Assembly (NCBI GenBank): GCA_026874595.1
Contig: CM049322.1
Coordinates: forward strand, 40,976,840 to 41,040,839
DNA: 64,000 nucleotides
Reading direction: 5' to 3'
Source: Sipunculus nudus
Taxonomy: Eukaryota; Annelida; Sipuncula; Golfingiida; Sipunculidae
The notes under the pieces were generated by a model. The model saw only the letters and a list, made by a program, of their open reading frames with translations. It was not told the DNA's origin and did no database searches. The position numbers and the translations under genes are program-made. Positions 59,722 to 64,000 of the stretch are shown here, in pieces; position 1 is the first letter of the stretch; each line of letters opens with the position of its first letter.

Positions 59722-60000
59722 ACTGTCCGTACATTACACCAAGGCAACAAGGCCTGACTACAAGTACATTTAAATTAAAAAGCCAAATCCTCATAGAATG
59801 AAGGAGGATATATGCAAATCATTTTTGACACTTAACAACCAATCAGGAGCTATCATTAGAGTTGTTGTTTGAGCATGTGACCAGTAACCTTGACCACATG
59901 AATGGGGATGAGATTTTGTTAAAAAAAATAATAAACTGTTCACTCAGATATTGATTTTATTATATTACTTAAAATTTAAAAGGTGTGATTTAATTTATTA
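59722..60000. other. Unassigned DNA
   Basis: Upstream flank of the secreted-protein ORF. No TATA box or other promoter signal could be picked out with confidence. Confidence 0.3.
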
Positions 60001-60155
60001 TATAACCCCTGCCCCTCCTTGGCAGAGGTGATAAAAAATCAATGGCAGGTGTAATGTGTTGTAGGAGTATGGTTTTTGGAGCATCCAAAGCACAATAAGA
60101 ACCACCCCATCTGATGGAGGCTTGCATTCTTTAGAACACAGATTTCTGGTTGCAT
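60001..60155 (+). repeat. R1-like tail fragment
   Basis: CTTGGCAGAGGTGATAAAAAA at 60018 and GGAGGCTTGCATTC..GAACACAGATTTCTGGTTG at 60115-60153 match R1 start and end words with a shortened middle. Confidence 0.45.
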
Positions 60156-60868
60156 ATATTTTTGGTATTAGTATACTTGAATAAGCATGCCCATTGAAAG
60201 ACACTTGTTCCTAACAATCTAGGTTAATTAACAGACATATTCATAATTTCAAGGACCTGCATGCTAATTAAAATTTCCAGGACCTGTAGCAATCTTGCAA
60301 TTACATTAATTAACAACAGAATATCAGTCACCGAGGTGAACAACCTCCAAGCAATCATGCTCAAGTAACTACTAGAATGCGTTAGTATCCATTAAAATTT
60401 GAGATTGGTCAGAATGAAATTATCCAAATAATTATGACTGGTGCCAGTTTTATATTATATTGAAATCTTTTCTTTATCTATCTAAGTATCCTTTATTAAA
60501 CAATAGCTTTAACTGTAAACAGAGCAATCTGGATCCCAAAATTAACTTTGGAAATTTCAAATTTGACTGATTCAAACTTTAAGCTCCTAAAATAGCCAAT
60601 ATATTGTGATCATGAAAGTGTTACAATTTTCCTGTTGTTGCTAGATCAACTTTGTGACAGTTTCTGAAGTATAAATTACAGTGAAGTGAACACCATGAAC
60701 CACAGTTTAATTAACTTTGTTTGACAGAAATTAAATTGTGTCAGACAGAATTTCAAAAAGTGTTAAAATTTACTCTGGGACATTGAACTGAGTTGCGATG
60801 TGATTCAATCAATACTGTAGATTCTCTACACTGCTAAAGTAATGCTCCGAAATCTCCTGCAGTGAATC
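60156..60868. other. Unassigned AT-rich DNA
   Basis: Nothing recognised. The phrase AGGACCTG recurs at 60252 and 60280. Confidence 0.4.
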
Positions 60869-60871
60869 TAA

Positions 60872-61133
60872 GGCCCTGTCATTTTACCCCCCCCCCTCCC
60901 CCCAGGCATAAAAAAATTTTATTTTGATTTTCATCTTTCAAGATGAAATAATACAATTTTGATAAGATTTCTTTTATTAGAAAGTGGTTTTACCTGTTAA
61001 GCAAAAAAGCTCTGTATTTATATGCTTTTCCCTGATCATATGACACTTTTTATCAAAATATACTAAAAAAGTAAAATATAAAATATGGCACACCTGCAAA
61101 AGTGCCTGTGAACCATACCTTTTTTTAATTGCC
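60872..61133. mobile_element. Harbinger-like MITE, copy 2
   Basis: Flanked by TAA (60869-60871 and 61134-61136) with GGCC at the left and GCC at the right. The interior matches 41756-42085 in order: TTATTTTGATTTTC, GATGAAATAATACAATTTT, TTTACC(T/A)GTTAAGCAAA, TATGCTTTTCCCTGATCATATGACA, GAACCATACC. A C-rich run (60887-60903) replaces the left subterminal part. Confidence 0.65.
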
Positions 61134-61136
61134 TAA

Positions 61137-64000
61137 TGGAATGTCATTTAACTCTTATTTTACAGCCAGGGACACTATGATTTTAAGCTGATATTGAATC
61201 AGATAATAAACTTGTGATATTAAACATTACCAGTGGCATACCCAAAACCTTGAGAAGTGACCTGTGACATGTGATTTTTAGTGTGTATTTGAGAAACTGG
61301 GAGAAATAAAACCTGTATAGGTTCAATAAGGGTACGGGGTTGTGACACAAAAAAGTACTCTAAGGAAAGTGTCCAGGCAAGATATGTAGTTTGGTGGCAA
61401 GGGGATGTGTGTTGGCAAAGTTTAAAGAAGAATAACACTTTTTTTTTACCAAAGCTTTAAATTCTAGTAGGATTACAAACCACAAGACCTGACATAATGC
61501 ATCATCTGATACTTATAAAAGGAATTCAGTTCACGTTTGTTCGCAATGTTCTCTAAAACCGCGCTGTGTACAATATTGTGCCATACATCATTTTAAAGGT
61601 TATTATCCCCGCAGTGACATAGGCGATATGAAAATAAATAATTTTTAATATACATATAAGTTTGAGTGATTTTTCCGTTTTTTTACCGAGCACAGCCGAA
61701 CTGCCTTCGGCAATCACCGGAGTGCGTGCATCTTGGTCACTTAACCTCTAACACTAAGGACTATTGTTCATTTGAATAACGCTTGCTTTCAATGATGGAT
61801 TTGACCCACATGAGTGGTCAGTAAAAGAGAAAAACACATGTTTTTCGCTTTATGAAATGGAGAGTTCAACCCAGGAGGATTAATGACAAAACCTAATTCA
61901 AGGTCCCAATTTCAGGAACAGGCTTGGGGTGGGGTGGAGTGGAGTGCAGTCTTGGGTTTCAGGCATCAAAATTTGTCTGATACGATGAAAAAAAAAAAAC
62001 ATTGCGGCGGTTGAAAATGAATACGGACCCTCTGCATGGAGTCCAGTTGGGTCCGCTTCTGCTACTTACGAGGTATGCATATTTCTGTTTCTTTCTTCAG
62101 GCACAGTTTCCTTGCAACGTACATTTAATAAATCTTTCATGTGTTCCTCACGTCAACCTAATCTTTACATGTTCACCGATAGAATCCAGTCAAATATCAT
62201 CGAAAACCTGAATGCCCCCGCGTCTCATTCAGGTTTGCAATGTCAACACCATCACTGGCCAGGTCATCAAGGTAAACATACCGGGGTATAAATTTCTTGC
62301 CACGAGGACAGAACCACAAAATAAATGTTAAAAATACTGGAGCAACTGCAGGATCATGAGTTTATATGGACGGACATTATGATGTTAAGGATTCATGTAA
62401 TTTAAAATACAAGCAGCTGTACATAGAAACGTTTTCTGTTCACAGAAGTGTTGCCCCTCAGAGAGGTGCGTGAGTTATTCTGCAGTCATGCCAAAATGTT
62501 TATACAAATCTTATGGAGACATTTTCCCACTGAAAACCTATATTTTCTGTTAACTTTTAGAATAAAAAAAATGAGCCAACATTTCACATTTCAGTTAATA
62601 AATCTCCCCAACCCCGGTAATAAGCCCGATATACCGGGTCTATCAGGTAGTCTGACATAAATACCTAACAGCATTATGGGGGCAGAATACTTGTCCAACC
62701 TCACACCGATATTACTTTAAGAAAATTGGTGAAATCTCTATGAATTTAATTTAACCAATAATAGATTTAATTTGCTAATGACAATGATCATAATATGAAA
62801 AAGATATGATCCTGAAGACACTTTAATATATGTATCACTTCCCTAAAAAGAAACAGAAGTCCTTGTCGATTCATTACATTTTGAATTGACACAAGCTCAG
62901 AACCTAGCCACTTTAGACAAAATGCTCGAGACATACTTATCTGTGCAAATTTTTTGTGGCCTGTGATTTTGCAGATTGTGCAGAGTTTATTTCTATACCG
63001 TGATGTTAGCTACTTTTATGGGTTTAATGTCTTTTATGGGTTCAATGTCATATCAAAGTTTATTACTGGGTTATGTCATTATGTGCATTTCATATCTAGC
63101 CTAAGTAATATTTAATTTTAGTCTGCATCTTTATTAAATGAATATTTTTTTCAAAGTCAGGTCATTTTTTATGCAATTACTTGCATGTAAAAGCATTTTA
63201 GCGCACGTCACCTTGGATTTAACACTTTACAGAATGAAATATTATTATAATTATTTTAATTAAAAAATTATGTTTATTTTCTTCTATCTGAAAGAGCCAT
63301 TTGTCTTTACTTTAAGAAAAGAACAGAAGATTATTTGACAAATAATGACTGTCTCTGACAATTTGCCTGGGGGGAAAACATTTATTTGTAGCCCTAAACC
63401 TGAGTGTTTTTTTTTTTTTAATCAGACTTTATTACACAGATTCAACACTTGGTGATGACTGGCCTGACAGGAAACAGCAGCAAAGGCTCATGGGAAGGTA
63501 ATGCATGAGTCATGTGACTGAGATTCAGTCTGACAACTCTTAGCCTGGAGCATACAAATCACTGACATTTCCTAGGCTTTGGTCTTACGAGACTACCAGA
63601 TTTTCTGTTGTGATTCAGAGCAAGTTATGCCAGCCACGGCATATTCTGCCACTTGTAGTCTCATTCCATCAGTAGTACATTACTGGCGTCTCGACTCCAA
63701 TTCCCTTTATATATTGATTAAATCGGTTGGAGGAGTAAAACACTATCACCATATTCAGTAGAATACGGGGGTTTCGACCCATACATGTGGGTCCCTGACA
63801 TTCTGTTTCAGCTCTGGATTATCGCAGATCCTATATCCCAGAATTCCAAAAGGATTCACGGACATTACGGCTAAGCCTGCTGCTATGTGCTTTGACTTCA
63901 TACTCTGGCAGAAACATCAAAAGAGCTGCCTGTGTGATTGAAAAAGCTCACCAGTACTAAAAAAGTTTCCAAATCTACATTTTATTAATTTCTATTACTT
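61137..64000. other. Unassigned DNA with a hairpin and GC-richer patches
   Basis: A perfect GCCGAA-CTGCC-TTCGGC hairpin lies at 61695-61711 in a CCGAGCACAG...CACCGG context, probably the end of an unrecognised repeat. 62010-62300 and 63430-63900 are GC-richer with short ORFs (60-70 codons) that show no domains. A 13-T run is at 63407-63419. No gene called. Confidence 0.4.

Overview
This window looks like AT-rich animal DNA, most likely from a bivalve mollusc. The evidence for that is the repeats. Elements run from an 'ACAAGGGACCTATGGGTCA...GCTCAGCTG' start to an ACGG/GGAC microsatellite and a terminal palindrome ending GAGCTAAAAA. Others are built from tandem core repeats rich in TGACCTTTGACCT and bounded by small hairpins. 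Both layouts are typical of the tandem-repeat-bearing 'pearl'/Helitron-type non-autonomous elements of bivalves. There are no bacterial-style gene rows, no rRNA and no canonical tRNA. Coding content is very low.

Genes. The only convincing coding piece is a minus-strand exon at 206-368, flanked by good splice sites. It encodes the first half of an immunoglobulin domain, resembling cell-adhesion proteins of the NCAM/fasciclin-2 kind. About 2.6 kb upstream on the same strand (2786-3037) an ORF with a signal-peptide-like N-terminus could be an earlier exon, but this is speculative. A second minus-strand ORF at 59350-59715 looks like a small secreted cysteine-rich protein, also unproven. The rest is intron or intergenic DNA.

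Layout. 0-4 kb: Ig exon, candidate signal-peptide exon, a dispersed repeat. 4-25 kb: mostly unassigned AT-rich sequence with small MITE-like elements (4.5, 6.2 kb), tRNA-derived SINE remnants (7.5, 13.3, 16.1 kb), a decayed foldback-like element (10.9-12.0 kb) and several GC-richer islands that look like conserved regulatory DNA (14.1, 16.8, 18.7, 21.9, 23.1 kb). 25.8-31.6 kb: a tandem-repeat element with nine arrays of TGACCT half-sites about 145 bp apart, then a 3.2-kb Helitron-like element with three tandem subunits. 31.8-42 kb: MITEs, microsatellites, homopolymers and unassigned DNA. 42.2-44.2 kb: a foldback element with 268-bp palindrome-rich inverted repeats that encloses a reversed, diverged piece of the Helitron-like element. 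44-48 kb: regulatory-like islands. 48.4-52.2 kb: a nested structure, a tandem-repeat element interrupted by a near-identical second copy of the 28-31 kb element. 53.8-56.2 kb: a core-repeat array interrupted by a second foldback element. 56-64 kb: regulatory-like islands, a three-site CRE cluster, the secreted-protein ORF and a second copy of a Harbinger-like MITE.

The most unusual content is a set of three foldback-like elements (10.9, 42.2, 53.9 kb). Their inverted repeats are built from short self-complementary modules. The module sequences differ between elements, but all three share a related TGTCRAG-type terminus. All identity estimates are by eye; no alignment or database search was run.
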